Assembly (NCBI RefSeq): GCF_011039205.1
Contig: NZ_JAAKEL010000003.1
Coordinates: 124,001-188,000, forward strand
Direction of reading: 5' to 3'
Source: Dysgonomonas sp. ZJ279
Lineage (GTDB): Bacteria; Bacteroidota; Bacteroidia; Bacteroidales; Dysgonomonadaceae
DNA length: 64,000 nucleotides
In this document: positions 18,494 to 28,482 of the stretch, one piece after another
How positions within the stretch are numbered: position 1 is the first letter of the stretch
Layout of the letters: every line of letters begins with the position of its first letter
Program-made: the position numbers and the translations under genes
The notes under the pieces: generated by a model
The model's database searches: none
Seen by the model: the letters and a program-made list of their open reading frames with translations, nothing else
What the model was told of the DNA's origin: nothing

Positions 18494-19807
18494 ATGGGAA
18501 ATTTAGTAGCCATTGTTGGGCGTCCCAATGTTGGGAAATCGACTTTATTTAATCGTTTGACCCAAACTCGTCAGGCCATTGTTGATGAAACATCGGGAAC
18601 GACACGCGACCGCCAATATGGAAAAGTAGAATGGGGTGGACACGAATTTTCGCTTGTGGATACAGGTGGATGGGTTGTCAACTCGGGTGATATATTTGAA
18701 GAAGAGATAAACAAGCAGGTATCTATTGCTATAGAAGAAGCTGATGTTATATTGTTTGTCCTTGATGTAATGAATGGTTTGACAGATTTGGATATGAGTG
18801 TCGCTAATATTTTGCGTCGTTCTAAAAAGCCTGTTATAATTGTATCGAATAAAGCTGATAATTTCAATTTGCATCTCAATTCAGCAGAATTTTATTCAAT
18901 AGGATTGGGAGACCCTATCAATATTTCGGCTATTAATGGTGCCGGAACAGGTGATCTGTTAGATATCATTGTTTCGAAGTTTACGAAACAGTCTGAAGAA
19001 GAACCTCTTGAAGAGATTCCTCGTATAGCAATTGTTGGTCGTCCTAATGCGGGAAAATCATCAATGATCAATGCTTTGATCGGAGAGGAAAGAAATATAG
19101 TAACCAATGTTGCCGGAACAACGCGCGATTCGATCTATACGCGATTCGATAAGTTCAATATGGACTTCTATCTGGTAGATACAGCAGGTATTCGTAAAAA
19201 AGGAAAGGTAACGGAAGATCTTGAGTATTATTCGGTAATACGTTCTATTAAGGCAATCGAAAACTCAGATGTATGTATTCTTATGGTCGATGCTACGCAA
19301 GGAATCGAGAGTCAGGATATGAATATATTTTCGTTGATACAAAAAAATAGAAAAGGTCTTGTTGTTTGCGTTAATAAGTGGGATTTAGTTGAAAATAAAG
19401 AGCAAGTTGTAGTTAAAACTTTCGAGAAAGCAATTCGCGATCGTTTGGCTCCTTTTGTCGATTTTCCGATTATATTTACATCAGCTCTGACAAAACAACG
19501 TATATTGAAGGTTTTGGAGACTGCTAAAGAAGTTTATGAGCGTAAAAAGACGAGAATACCTACCAATAAACTGAATGAAATCTTATTGCCAATTATTGAG
19601 CATACACCACCTCCTTCTAATAAAGGGAAGTATGTTAAGATAAAATACATAACTCAATTACCTAATACGCAAGTTCCTACGTTTGTATTTTTCTGTAACC
19701 TGCCACAGTGGGTAAAGGAGCCTTACAGACGTTTCTTGGAAAATCGTATTCGCGATCATTGGGATTTATCGGGTACGGCTATAAATATTATTATCAGAGA
19801 AAAATAA
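18494..19807 (+). CDS. der: Ribosome biogenesis GTPase Der (EngA)
   Basis: Der is an essential GTPase with two GTPase domains in tandem that helps mature the 50S subunit. Both domains are plain: G1 [14 protein letters not shown] at about residues 8-21 with DTGG (G3) and NKAD (G4), then G1 [14 protein letters not shown] near 181-194 with DTAG and NKWD. A KH-like C-terminal domain follows (about 355-437) and ends in [11 protein letters not shown]. The length of 437 is standard. In the Bacteroides genomes I remember, fabH is followed by era and der; here era is missing from that place and the fucosidase and lipoprotein genes lie in between. Confidence 0.97.
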   Translation: MGNLVAIVGRPNVGKSTLFNRLTQTRQAIVDETSGTTRDRQYGKVEWGGHEFSLVDTGGWVVNSGDIFEEEINKQVSIAIEEADVILFVLDVMNGLTDLDMSVANILRRSKKPVIIVSNKADNFNLHLNSAEFYSIGLGDPINISAINGAGTGDLLDIIVSKFTKQSEEEPLEEIPRIAIVGRPNAGKSSMINALIGEERNIVTNVAGTTRDSIYTRFDKFNMDFYLVDTAGIRKKGKVTEDLEYYSVIRSIKAIENSDVCILMVDATQGIESQDMNIFSLIQKNRKGLVVCVNKWDLVENKEQVVVKTFEKAIRDRLAPFVDFPIIFTSALTKQRILKVLETAKEVYERKKTRIPTNKLNEILLPIIEHTPPPSNKGKYVKIKYITQLPNTQVPTFVFFCNLPQWVKEPYRRFLENRIRDHWDLSGTAINIIIREK

Positions 19808-19828
19808 TAAATACTTATATACAAGATA

Positions 19829-19863
19829 AAAGGGATTTCTTAAAGAGATCCCTTTCTTATTTT
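19829..19863 (+). terminator. Terminator after der
   Basis: Arms 19829-19836 and 19848-19855 pair perfectly and the inner bases extend the stem; CTTATTTTTA follows. It closes the der transcript. Confidence 0.75.
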
Positions 19864-19912
19864 TATATGCTCGATATACCGCTAAAAAGACAATGTATTG
19901 CTATAAAATGCT

Positions 19913-19920
19913 TATTTTTG
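19913..19920 (+). promoter_or_regulatory. Candidate smpB promoter (-7 box TATTTTTG)
   Basis: An exact match to TAnnTTTG ends 40 bases before the smpB ATG at 19961 and directly follows the der terminator. No convincing -33 element is seen. Confidence 0.45.
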
Positions 19921-19960
19921 TAAATTAGGATTATACATTAACGATTTTGAAAAATTGATT

Positions 19961-20413
19961 ATGAGTCAATCGACAATCAACATAAAAAACAAGCGGGCAA
20001 CATTCGATTATGAATTGCTCGAATCTTTTACGGCAGGACTTGTACTTACCGGAACAGAGATTAAATCTATACGCTTGGGTAAAGCCAGTCTTGTAGATAC
20101 TTATTGTATATTGGAAAAAGGTGAATTGTGGGTACGTAATATGAATATTACGGAATATTTTTATGGTTCATATAACAATCATGCTGTTCGTCGTGATCGT
20201 AAGCTTTTGCTGAATAAAAAGGAACTACGCAAGATAGAACGGATGGTAAAAGAAACCGGGTTTACCATTGTACCTACACGTATCTTTATTAATGATAGAG
20301 GCTTGGCTAAAATAAATATTGCTGTAGCAAAAGGGAAAAAAACGTATGATAAGCGTCAAACTCTTAGAGAAAAGGACGATAAACGTATGATGGATAGAGC
20401 GATGAAGAATTAA
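19961..20413 (+). CDS. smpB: SsrA-binding protein SmpB
   Basis: SmpB binds tmRNA and carries it to stalled ribosomes for trans-translation. The family blocks are present: [47 protein letters not shown]-type strand [15 protein letters not shown], and the basic C-terminal tail [14 protein letters not shown], which becomes helical in the mRNA channel. The ATG at 19961 gives the normal 150-residue product; the frame is open two codons upstream to a TTG that has no support. The tmRNA gene ssrA is not in the window. Confidence 0.96.
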   Translation: MSQSTINIKNKRATFDYELLESFTAGLVLTGTEIKSIRLGKASLVDTYCILEKGELWVRNMNITEYFYGSYNNHAVRRDRKLLLNKKELRKIERMVKETGFTIVPTRIFINDRGLAKINIAVAKGKKTYDKRQTLREKDDKRMMDRAMKN

Positions 20414-20474
20414 GTGTTAAAAATTAAAAAACACAGATAGTACCCGATTAGAGAATAAAGTCATCATAAATAAA

Positions 20475-21866
20475 ATGAATGTAGTCTTGCAGTGTTGTAA
20501 TAATTTGTATAACAAATTCTGTTCCGAAAAAATACAGAAGTGGCTGTTGCTGGTGACTGCATGCCTCGTTTTTATTTTTGTTTTTGTATTGAATACGCTG
20601 TATCCAATGTACTTTGATGATCGGATTTATAGTATTCTTAAACATGGGGATACTCTGATATTTCCCGAAACTTTTATTGATATTCTAAAATACCAATATC
20701 ATCACTATTTTGAATGGGGTGGTAGGACAGTTGCGCATACTATCCTCCAGATACTACTTTTATTTGATCCTTTATGGCAAGATATTATAAACAGTATAGT
20801 GTTTGTTTCTTTTGTCTTTTTATTGTATAAAATTTCTAATAAGAATAGAAGTAATAATCTTTTTGTATTCTTACTGATAGGCTTGTCAATATTTTATTTC
20901 ACACCTCGCTTTACGACAGATGTTTTATGGATGAGTGGCACAGCCAACTATTTATGGACTACATTCATCATTTTTCTGTTTATTTATCCTTATTATATAT
21001 ATTCGATAGATAAAGAAACCAAAGAGAATGTATCTAAAACAATTTTCTTTTTACTGGGAGGTGTTATAGCCGGATGGACAAATGAAAATATGGGATCAAC
21101 AATGGTCTTGATATTGGTAGCTTATTGTTTTTACTATAAAAGGAATAAACTGAAGATTCCCAGATGGGCTATCTCGGGAATAATTGGAGCTTGTATTGGG
21201 TGTACTTTAATGATATTAGCTCCCGGCAATTTGGTGCGTGCAGCATTAGAGCCTAAAATGATGGGTATGGATGCCTATAATCAATTACCCTTCTTTGATA
21301 GAATATTTACTAAAGTTGGTGTTTTATTATCAACTCATTACATAGAGTATATACTCCCGTTGATAATTATATATTTAATATTGCTTATATTGTTTCTGTA
21401 CAAAGAGAAGGAGAACAAAAACAGGAAAGCAGTGTTGTTTAATTCAGTATTGTTTTTTATAGCAGGAGAAGTAGCTTTATTTGTTACGATATTATCACCC
21501 ATGTTTCCCATAAGAGCATATTTTGGAATTATTATTTTTAAGATAATATCAATATCTGTTTTGTATGCAAATATTTCGCTGAAGAGTGTTTTTTTTAGAT
21601 TATCAAATATATTATTGTTTACTATACTGATTCTTGCTTGTTCATTGTCATATTATAGAACATATAATGCGTTGAGTTTATTTTCACGAACATATAATCA
21701 ACGCGAAAAATCTATCATAGAACAAAAAGAAAAAGGGATTGAGGATATAGTTGTAACTACCAATAAGATCGCTTTAGATTATCAGTTTGAATATTTAGAG
21801 AATGTTATTCACTGGAGTGAATATTATCAAGTTCGTTCGATAAAATTAAGGTATGAAAACGAATAA
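20475..21866 (+). CDS. Polytopic membrane protein (DUF6056-like)
   Basis: This 463-residue protein has about 10-12 hydrophobic segments, the first after a short cytoplasmic stretch at about residues 25-43. The periplasmic loop motif FTTDVLWMSGTANYLW near residue 150 and GVIAGWTNENMGSTM near 200 match what I recall of DUF6056 (formerly grouped with DUF3329), a family of bacterial membrane proteins of the glycan-polymerase or GT-C glycosyltransferase type. The function is not known. It lies 61 bases after smpB and 24 bases before metH, so it may be co-transcribed with metH, but it has no evident link to methionine metabolism. Confidence 0.78.
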   Translation: MNVVLQCCNNLYNKFCSEKIQKWLLLVTACLVFIFVFVLNTLYPMYFDDRIYSILKHGDTLIFPETFIDILKYQYHHYFEWGGRTVAHTILQILLLFDPLWQDIINSIVFVSFVFLLYKISNKNRSNNLFVFLLIGLSIFYFTPRFTTDVLWMSGTANYLWTTFIIFLFIYPYYIYSIDKETKENVSKTIFFLLGGVIAGWTNENMGSTMVLILVAYCFYYKRNKLKIPRWAISGIIGACIGCTLMILAPGNLVRAALEPKMMGMDAYNQLPFFDRIFTKVGVLLSTHYIEYILPLIIIYLILLILFLYKEKENKNRKAVLFNSVLFFIAGEVALFVTILSPMFPIRAYFGIIIFKIISISVLYANISLKSVFFRLSNILLFTILILACSLSYYRTYNALSLFSRTYNQREKSIIEQKEKGIEDIVVTTNKIALDYQFEYLENVIHWSEYYQVRSIKLRYENE

Positions 21867-21890
21867 ATTGAGGTGTAAATTAAGATTATA

Positions 21891-24800
21891 ATGAGCAGAA
21901 TACAAGATATATTAAAAGAGAGAATTCTCATATTAGATGGTGCTATGGGCACCATGATACAACGTTACCAGCTAGTCGAAGAAGACTTCCGTGGCGAACG
22001 CTTCAAGGATTCAGCTACTTTGCTGAAGGGCAATAATGACTTACTTTGTCTTACGCGTCCTGATGTGATAGAGACAATCCATAGAGAATATTTGGATGCC
22101 GGAGCAGATATTATTGAAACTAATACTTTCAATGCGACTTCTATTTCGTTAGACGATTATCACATGGCTCATCTGGTACGGGAAATAAACGTTGCAGCAG
22201 CTAAACTAGCTCGTAAAGCTGCGAATGATTATACAAATAAAAATCCCGATAAACCTCGTTTCGTTGCCGGATCGATAGGACCGACAAATAAAACAGCTTC
22301 GATGAGTCCTAAGGTAGAAAATCCTATTTATAGAGCTGTTACATTCGACGATTTGCATCAGGCATATAAAGAGCAAATAGAAGGCTTGGTAGATGGCGGT
22401 GTAGACTTGCTGCTTATCGAAACTATATTCGATACACTAAATGCTAAAGCTGCACTCTTTGCTGCCGATGAGGTTCGTAAAGATCGCAATATAGATTTGC
22501 CTATAATGATTTCGGTAACCCTTACCGATAGGGGAGGGCGTACGCTATCCGGCCAGACAATAGGTGGATTTTTAGCTTCGATAAGTCACATTGATTATCT
22601 GTCTGCCGGATTGAACTGTTCGTTTGGTGCCTCCGATATGAAACCGTTCTTGAAAGAATTAGGACGTCTTGCTCCTAACTTTATATCGGCACATCCTAAT
22701 GCCGGTTTGCCAAATCAATTCGGAGAATATGATGAAACTCCCGAGAAAATGGCGATGCAAATAAGAGAATATATTGACGAGGGATTGGTAAATATAGTAG
22801 GTGGATGTTGCGGTACTACCCCCGACCATATTGCTACTTATGTAGATATGGTAAGAGGAGCAGAGCCGCATAGACCGGCTCCCAAACCTAAATATATGTG
22901 GCTTTCGGGGTTGGAGCTACTAGAAGCAACACCCGAAATCAACTTTATAAATATTGGTGAGCGTTGTAATGTAGCTGGTTCCCGCAAATTTCTTCGTTTA
23001 ATCAAAGAAGAGAATTACGAAGAAGCTTTGACCATTGCCCATAAACAGGTAGAAGATGGTGCACAGATTCTCGATGTAAACATGGATGAAGGATTGCTCG
23101 ATGGAGAGAAAGAAATGACTACTTTCCTCAATCTTGTGGCTTCTGATCCCGATGTGTCGCGTATTCCTGTAATGATAGATTCATCTAAATGGTCGGTAAT
23201 CGAAGCAGGATTGAAATGTGTACAGGGTAAAGCAGTCGTTAACTCGATCTCGCTTAAAGGTGGTGAAGAAGAATTTATGCGTCAGGCACGTTTGGTTCGC
23301 CAATATGGGGCAGCTGTTATTATAATGGCTTTCGACGAACAAGGACAAGCTGACCGTTTCGAGCGTAGAATAGAAATTTGTAAGCGAGCTTATGATCTGT
23401 TGGTGAATGATGGATTTAATTCAAACGATATAATATTCGACCCTAATATTTTAGCTATTGCCACTGGTATAGAAGAACACCGTGGTTATGCTGTTGATTT
23501 TCTGAATACAATCGATTGGATAAAAGCGAATTTGCCTAATGCTAAAATAAGCGGAGGAGTAAGTAATCTTTCATTCTCATTCCGTGGAAATGACTATATA
23601 CGGGAGGTGATGCATTCCATATTCTTGTATTACGCTATTCAGCGAGGAATGGATATGGGAATCGTTAACCCGGGACAATCGGTTATTTATGAAGATATCC
23701 CGACCGATTTAAGAAACTTAGTAGAAGATGTTATCTTTAATCGCAGACCTGAGTCTACGGATGAACTTATCGAATACGCCGAAAGAGTCAAGAATGAAAA
23801 AAACGGCGAAACGGAACAAAAAGTAGAAGAATGGCGTTCGTACGAACTAGACGAGCGTATTAAGTATTCGTTAGTAAAAGGTATCAGTGATTATCTGGAT
23901 GAAGATTTAGAAGAGGCGCTCAGGGTATATCCTATGGCAGTCGATATAATAGACAAGCCTTTGATGGCTGGAATGAACAAAGTAGGAGAATTGTTCGGTT
24001 CGGGTAAGATGTTCTTACCACAAGTGGTGAAAACTGCCCGTACAATGAAGCGTGCAGTCGCTATCCTTCAACCGACATTGGAAGCACAAAAAGCGTCTTC
24101 TGCCGGAAGTAATAAAGCAGGTAAATTACTCATCGCAACAGTAAAAGGCGATGTGCATGATATTGGTAAAAATATCGTTTCTATTATTCTTGCGTGTAAT
24201 AATTACGAGATTATCGATCTTGGAGTAATGACTCCGCCTGAAGTGATTATTCAAAAAATAAAAGAGGAAAATCCTGATATTGTTTGCCTAAGTGGACTTA
24301 TAACCCCATCGCTCGAAGAAATGAGTATTGTAGCTCACGAAATGGATAAGGCTGGTTTTACGATGCCTCTTATGATTGGTGGTGCTACTACATCTAAATT
24401 GCATACAGCAATTAAGATTGAGCCTAAATACAACAATGGAGCAGTAGTATATGTAAAAGATGCTTCGCAAGCTCCGTCTGCAGTAGCAAAACTGATTAAT
24501 CCATCCACAAGGGTAGAATACATAAGCGAAGTGCGACAAGAATATTCTTCGTTGAGAGACTCGGCTGGAGATAAGAAAATTGATCTATTGCCTTTTGCTA
24601 AGGTTGAACATAAAGGGATGAAAGTCGATTGGGTTACTTATAAGACTCCGACACCGAATGTCGAGGGTCGACAGGTATTGAAAAATATTACAATCGATGA
24701 GATTGTTCCGTATGTGGATTGGAAATTCTTCTTTCACTCATGGAATTTATCAGCACGTTATGCCACTATCGAAAATGTAGATGATTGCCCTTCGTGTCAG

Positions 24801-25583
24801 GCCGCGTGGCTTGCCACTTTCCCCGAGAGAGAGAGGGAAAAAGCGAATGAAGGTGCTCAATTATATAGGGATGCACGTTTGTTATTAGATCAGTTGATCT
24901 TCGATAAAGCAGATTATATTCGTGCTGTATTCGGTATTTTTGAAGCATATAGCGATAATGAATCTTTGTATATCAACAATGTGTGCTTCCCGATGCTTCG
25001 TCAACAAAAGAAGAATGATAAAGATGAATATCTATCTCTTTGCGATTTTGTTGCTCCCAAATCTTCAGGTAAGAAAGATTATGTAGGAGGCTTTACGGTA
25101 ACAGCGGGAGCAGGTTCGGATGAGCTGTTGAATAAGTACGAGAAGGAAGGCGATGAATACCGTGTTCTTCTGCTTAAGTCAGTACTGGACCGTTTGGCAG
25201 AAGCTACAACAGAGTGGCTACATGCCAAAATAAGAAAAGAATATTGGGGTTTTGCTCCCGAAGAAAACCTAAGTGTAAATGATATGTTCACACTTAAATA
25301 TCAAGGTATTCGTCCCGCAGTAGGTTATCCGTCAATACCCGATCAGTCTATTAACTTTTTGTTGAATGATAATTTATTACAATCAACCGAGATAGGAGTG
25401 GAGCTGACCGAAAATGGTGTTATGTTACCCAATGCTTCGGTGAGTGGTATAATTATTTCACATCCTCAGTCGAAATATTTTAATATAGGTAATATCCTGG
25501 AGGATCAGGCAGAAGCCTATATTGCCCGACGAGGTGAAGATGAAGGTCTTATTCGTAAATTTCTAAGTGCAAATCTTATTTAA
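21891..25583 (+). CDS. metH: Cobalamin-dependent methionine synthase
   Basis: MetH transfers a methyl group from 5-methyltetrahydrofolate to homocysteine through methylcobalamin. All modules are present in 1230 residues (E. coli enzyme: 1227). The homocysteine domain (1-320) has zinc ligands Cys243 in GLNCSFG and Cys306-Cys307 in GGCCGT. The pterin domain (about 345-610) starts at [15 protein letters not shown]. The B12 cap and binding domains (about 650-890) contain DVHDIGKN with His756 as the lower axial ligand to cobalt. The C-terminal activation domain (about 900-1230) includes [11 protein letters not shown] for adenosylmethionine binding. No cobalamin riboswitch precedes it: the upstream gene ends 24 bases away. 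Confidence 0.98.
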   Translation: MSRIQDILKERILILDGAMGTMIQRYQLVEEDFRGERFKDSATLLKGNNDLLCLTRPDVIETIHREYLDAGADIIETNTFNATSISLDDYHMAHLVREINVAAAKLARKAANDYTNKNPDKPRFVAGSIGPTNKTASMSPKVENPIYRAVTFDDLHQAYKEQIEGLVDGGVDLLLIETIFDTLNAKAALFAADEVRKDRNIDLPIMISVTLTDRGGRTLSGQTIGGFLASISHIDYLSAGLNCSFGASDMKPFLKELGRLAPNFISAHPNAGLPNQFGEYDETPEKMAMQIREYIDEGLVNIVGGCCGTTPDHIATYVDMVRGAEPHRPAPKPKYMWLSGLELLEATPEINFINIGERCNVAGSRKFLRLIKEENYEEALTIAHKQVEDGAQILDVNMDEGLLDGEKEMTTFLNLVASDPDVSRIPVMIDSSKWSVIEAGLKCVQGKAVVNSISLKGGEEEFMRQARLVRQYGAAVIIMAFDEQGQADRFERRIEICKRAYDLLVNDGFNSNDIIFDPNILAIATGIEEHRGYAVDFLNTIDWIKANLPNAKISGGVSNLSFSFRGNDYIREVMHSIFLYYAIQRGMDMGIVNPGQSVIYEDIPTDLRNLVEDVIFNRRPESTDELIEYAERVKNEKNGETEQKVEEWRSYELDERIKYSLVKGISDYLDEDLEEALRVYPMAVDIIDKPLMAGMNKVGELFGSGKMFLPQVVKTARTMKRAVAILQPTLEAQKASSAGSNKAGKLLIATVKGDVHDIGKNIVSIILACNNYEIIDLGVMTPPEVIIQKIKEENPDIVCLSGLITPSLEEMSIVAHEMDKAGFTMPLMIGGATTSKLHTAIKIEPKYNNGAVVYVKDASQAPSAVAKLINPSTRVEYISEVRQEYSSLRDSAGDKKIDLLPFAKVEHKGMKVDWVTYKTPTPNVEGRQVLKNITIDEIVPYVDWKFFFHSWNLSARYATIENVDDCPSCQAAWLATFPEREREKANEGAQLYRDARLLLDQLIFDKADYIRAVFGIFEAYSDNESLYINNVCFPMLRQQKKNDKDEYLSLCDFVAPKSSGKKDYVGGFTVTAGAGSDELLNKYEKEGDEYRVLLLKSVLDRLAEATTEWLHAKIRKEYWGFAPEENLSVNDMFTLKYQGIRPAVGYPSIPDQSINFLLNDNLLQSTEIGVELTENGVMLPNASVSGIIISHPQSKYFNIGNILEDQAEAYIARRGEDEGLIRKFLSANLI

Positions 25584-25590
25584 TATATAG

Positions 25591-26424
25591 ATGGAATTTT
25601 TTGACTTACTGTCATATCCTTTCTTTCAAAATGCCTTGTTAGGTAGCCTTTTGGCGAGTATAGCATGTGGTATTATAGGCACGTACGTTGTTGTCCGCCG
25701 TTTGGTTTTTGTAAGTGGCGGTATTACGCATGCATCGATGGGTGGATTGGGGATAGGCTTCTTTTTCGGATGGAATCCTATTCTGTCGGCATTGATATTT
25801 TCTATCCTGTCTGCCTTTGGTATGGAATGGTTATCGTCCAGACAAGGCGTGCGCGAAGATTCGGCTATCGGAACATTCTGGTCGTTGGGTATGGCTATCG
25901 GTATTATTTTTATTTATCTTAAGCCGGGTTTTGCCCCTAATTTATCCGATTACCTTTTTGGAAACATATTGACGATAACATCTCTTGATATTATCTATCT
26001 GGCAATACTTTCGGTTATTTTACTCGTTGTTTTTGCTTTGTTCAGAAGGGAGATTATGTATGCGGCTTTCGATCCCGATTTTGCTAAGACACGTAATTTA
26101 CCGGTCAATACGATTAAATACATTATGATGATGTTTATCGCTGTCACTATTGTATTATCTATCCGTTTGGTTGGTATCGTTCTTTTAATATCTATACTGA
26201 CTGTACCTCAGATGACGGCTAATTTGTTTACATCCAACTTCGGTAAGATCGTTTTATTATCTGTTCTCATTGGATTCGTTGGTTGTATCTTAGGCTTATT
26301 CCTTTCGGTTGTTTTAGACGTACCATCGGGAGTGTTTATCATCTTTGTTCAGATAATTATATTCTTACTGTTGAGAGGAGTGATACGGCTTACTCAAAAG
26401 TCTAAACAAAGAGTAGGAGCATAG
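25591..26424 (+). CDS. Zinc/manganese-type ABC transporter permease (ZnuB-like)
   Basis: This 277-residue inner-membrane protein has about 8 membrane segments and belongs to the ABC-3 metal permease family (ZnuB/MntB/SitD). Diagnostic parts are GSLLASIACGIIGTYVVVRRLVFVSGGITHASMGGLG near residues 19-54, RLVGIVLLISILTVPQM near 190 and the final hydrophobic helices. It starts 7 bases after the metH stop, so the two are co-transcribed. No ATPase or substrate-binding protein gene lies beside it; those must be encoded elsewhere if the transporter is of the ABC kind. MetH needs zinc, which makes zinc the more attractive guess for the metal. Confidence 0.9.
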   Translation: MEFFDLLSYPFFQNALLGSLLASIACGIIGTYVVVRRLVFVSGGITHASMGGLGIGFFFGWNPILSALIFSILSAFGMEWLSSRQGVREDSAIGTFWSLGMAIGIIFIYLKPGFAPNLSDYLFGNILTITSLDIIYLAILSVILLVVFALFRREIMYAAFDPDFAKTRNLPVNTIKYIMMMFIAVTIVLSIRLVGIVLLISILTVPQMTANLFTSNFGKIVLLSVLIGFVGCILGLFLSVVLDVPSGVFIIFVQIIIFLLLRGVIRLTQKSKQRVGA

Positions 26425-26457
26425 ATGTAATAATTTACCGAATAGCTTTAAAATAAA

Positions 26458-26487
26458 AAACGCCTTACTCCGAAGAGTAGGGCGTTT
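26458..26487. terminator. Bidirectional terminator between the metal permease and DUF349 genes
   Basis: Arms 26458-26470 and 26475-26487 form a 13-base stem with one G-T wobble and a CGAA tetraloop between convergent genes, with A-tract on the left and T-rich sequence on the right. Confidence 0.88.
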
Positions 26488-26509
26488 CTATTATTATTAG
26501 TCCGTTTGA

Positions 26510-28357
26510 CTATTCCATTTCTTTTAGTTTTTCATCAAGAGCTTCCACTTTCTTAGCAATCAAATCCATTTCGTTCTTAAGGTTCTCAATCCGGTGATTT
26601 ACATCTTTCAGTAAACTGTTCGCACCCTTAGATGATATAGATAAGAAACTGATATTGTTTTCATAAGTTTGAAGGTCCGATTTCAACTTATTATACTGAT
26701 GCGATAGATAATCTCTTTCTTTATACAGCACTTTACGTGGATTGTCGTGCTTAGAAATATCTTTCATATTCGATTTGAAAGCTTCCATTCTACGTTCTGC
26801 CTTATCCATTTTCAAGCGGTCGTAATGAGCATCTACAGCCTGATGAAATTCTTTGTAAACTTTGTCTTTCTCTTTAAACGGAACAAATCCTATCTTATGC
26901 CATTCTTCCGATAATTCGCGAACTTTAGCAATCGCTTCAGAAGCCTCTAAAGAGTGTTCTATATTATTTATTTTCTCAATAATTTCTTTTTTAGCTGCCA
27001 GATTTTCTACCTCTTCTCCTTTGCTTGAAGAATCATTCTTTTTCTTTTGCTCAAAGAAGTAATCACAAGCCGATACAAATTCTTTCCATATAGCATCGGA
27101 GTATTTACGGGAAACAGTACCGATAGTTTTCCATTCTTTTTGAATAGAAATTAGTTCTTCCGCTGCTTTTTTCCATTCCACACTATCCTTTAATGCTTTG
27201 GCACGTTCACACAGGGCACGTTTCTTTTCAAGATTGGAATCCATATCCTCTTTAATACCTTTAAAGAATACACTTTTCTTTTCGAAGAAGGTATCGCATA
27301 AAGCTCTGAATTCTTCAAATATCTGCGTGTTTACTTTTTTAGGAACAAATCCGATAGTCTTCCACTTTGCCTGCAATTCTATTACTTCCTTACTTTTTTC
27401 GTCCCATTCTTTAAATGAAACTAAAGTAGAATAGTCGATCGCTTTTAAAGCATCGCATATAGCGGTTTTCTGAATAAGATTTTCTTCTTCTTTTCCTTTT
27501 AGGCCTTCAAAGTGAGATTGATATAATTTATTAATGGCTGTCGATGCATCTTTGAAGCGAGTCCATAACTCTTCACGTAATTCTTTTGCCACAGGACCAA
27601 TTTCGCGCCATTGATCGTGGAAGTTTTGCAATTGGTGAAAAGCAGAAACAGCATCAGCATCTTCAGCTAATTTTTCTACCGATTCACAAAGTGTTTTTTT
27701 AAGTTCCAGATTTTTCTTAAAATCATAATCACGAAACTCATTATTTATTTTTATCAGATCGTAAAACTTCTCTGAATATATCTGATACGATTTCCACAAT
27801 TCTTTAACCTTAGCTTGTGGTACCAATGATATTTCATTCCATTGTTGTTGAAGATCTTTAAATTCTTTATACAGTTTATTGAAATCTTCCGAACTTTCGG
27901 TCAAGTTCTTTATTCCTTCTATTATCTGTAATTTTTTATTATAGTTCTCTTCTTTTTGTCTTTCTTCGTTAGCTACCTGACCAGCTCTTTTTTCTTTGAT
28001 CTCTGCTAAAAATGTTTTTACAACATCTTCACTCGGATCATTTTCGGGAATAAAAGATTCAGCATCATTACCGGCTTCTACGTGAGCTGCCTTCGCTGCT
28101 TCAATCTCCGCTGACCTAAGCTTGTAATAAGCTTGTTTCAAAGCTTCTACTTCTGTACGGTGAGGCACTTCTGTTTGAGCTGATAAGTTCTTCAGTTTTT
28201 CGATAATCTCTTCTTTTGTCAAAGCCTGATTCTTTGGCACAGAAGCCTCTGTAGTAATTTCCGGTTGCGTTGTCGTTGTCTCTTCTATCGTTTCAGTATT
28301 AGTAACATCGTCAGAGATATTTTCTACAGGCAGTTCCGGATTTAGGTTCTCATTCAT
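26510..28357 (-). CDS. DUF349 repeat protein
   Basis: This 615-residue cytoplasmic protein is built from five DUF349 repeats, each a helical unit with the consensus WxxIGxVP...W..F....: visible at WNEISLVPQ, WREIGPVAK, WKTIGFVPKK, WKTIGTVSRK and WHKIGFVPFK. An acidic, Thr/Glu-rich disordered stretch occupies residues 1-45, and the last 70 residues form a coiled coil (LKNEMDLIAKKVEALDEKL). DUF349 proteins are widespread in Bacteroidetes and Actinobacteria; no function is firmly assigned to this one. It is downstream of the large TPR lipoprotein gene on the same strand but has its own candidate -7 box at 28407-28414. Confidence 0.92.
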   Translation of the reverse strand: MNENLNPELPVENISDDVTNTETIEETTTTQPEITTEASVPKNQALTKEEIIEKLKNLSAQTEVPHRTEVEALKQAYYKLRSAEIEAAKAAHVEAGNDAESFIPENDPSEDVVKTFLAEIKEKRAGQVANEERQKEENYNKKLQIIEGIKNLTESSEDFNKLYKEFKDLQQQWNEISLVPQAKVKELWKSYQIYSEKFYDLIKINNEFRDYDFKKNLELKKTLCESVEKLAEDADAVSAFHQLQNFHDQWREIGPVAKELREELWTRFKDASTAINKLYQSHFEGLKGKEEENLIQKTAICDALKAIDYSTLVSFKEWDEKSKEVIELQAKWKTIGFVPKKVNTQIFEEFRALCDTFFEKKSVFFKGIKEDMDSNLEKKRALCERAKALKDSVEWKKAAEELISIQKEWKTIGTVSRKYSDAIWKEFVSACDYFFEQKKKNDSSSKGEEVENLAAKKEIIEKINNIEHSLEASEAIAKVRELSEEWHKIGFVPFKEKDKVYKEFHQAVDAHYDRLKMDKAERRMEAFKSNMKDISKHDNPRKVLYKERDYLSHQYNKLKSDLQTYENNISFLSISSKGANSLLKDVNHRIENLKNEMDLIAKKVEALDEKLKEME

Positions 28358-28406
28358 AATTATTATTGTTTTAGGATGGAAGTTGCTCCCAAGTTTTTCA
28401 CTATTA

Positions 28407-28414
28407 CAAACTTA
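28407..28414 (-). promoter_or_regulatory. Candidate promoter of the DUF349 gene (-7 box TAAGTTTG)
   Basis: On the minus strand an exact TAnnTTTG match lies 50 bases upstream of the start codon at 28357. No -33 TTTG is seen at 19 bases. Confidence 0.45.
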
Positions 28415-28482
28415 ATGTTTTTTTTTGTTAACCATGACTATAAATATCAATCTTTTTACCGATTCGGGTATAAAACTGAAAA

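Noticed and set aside
21867-21890. Cobalamin riboswitch in front of metH
   Set aside because: Only 24 bases separate metH from the upstream gene, and no aptamer motif is visible there.
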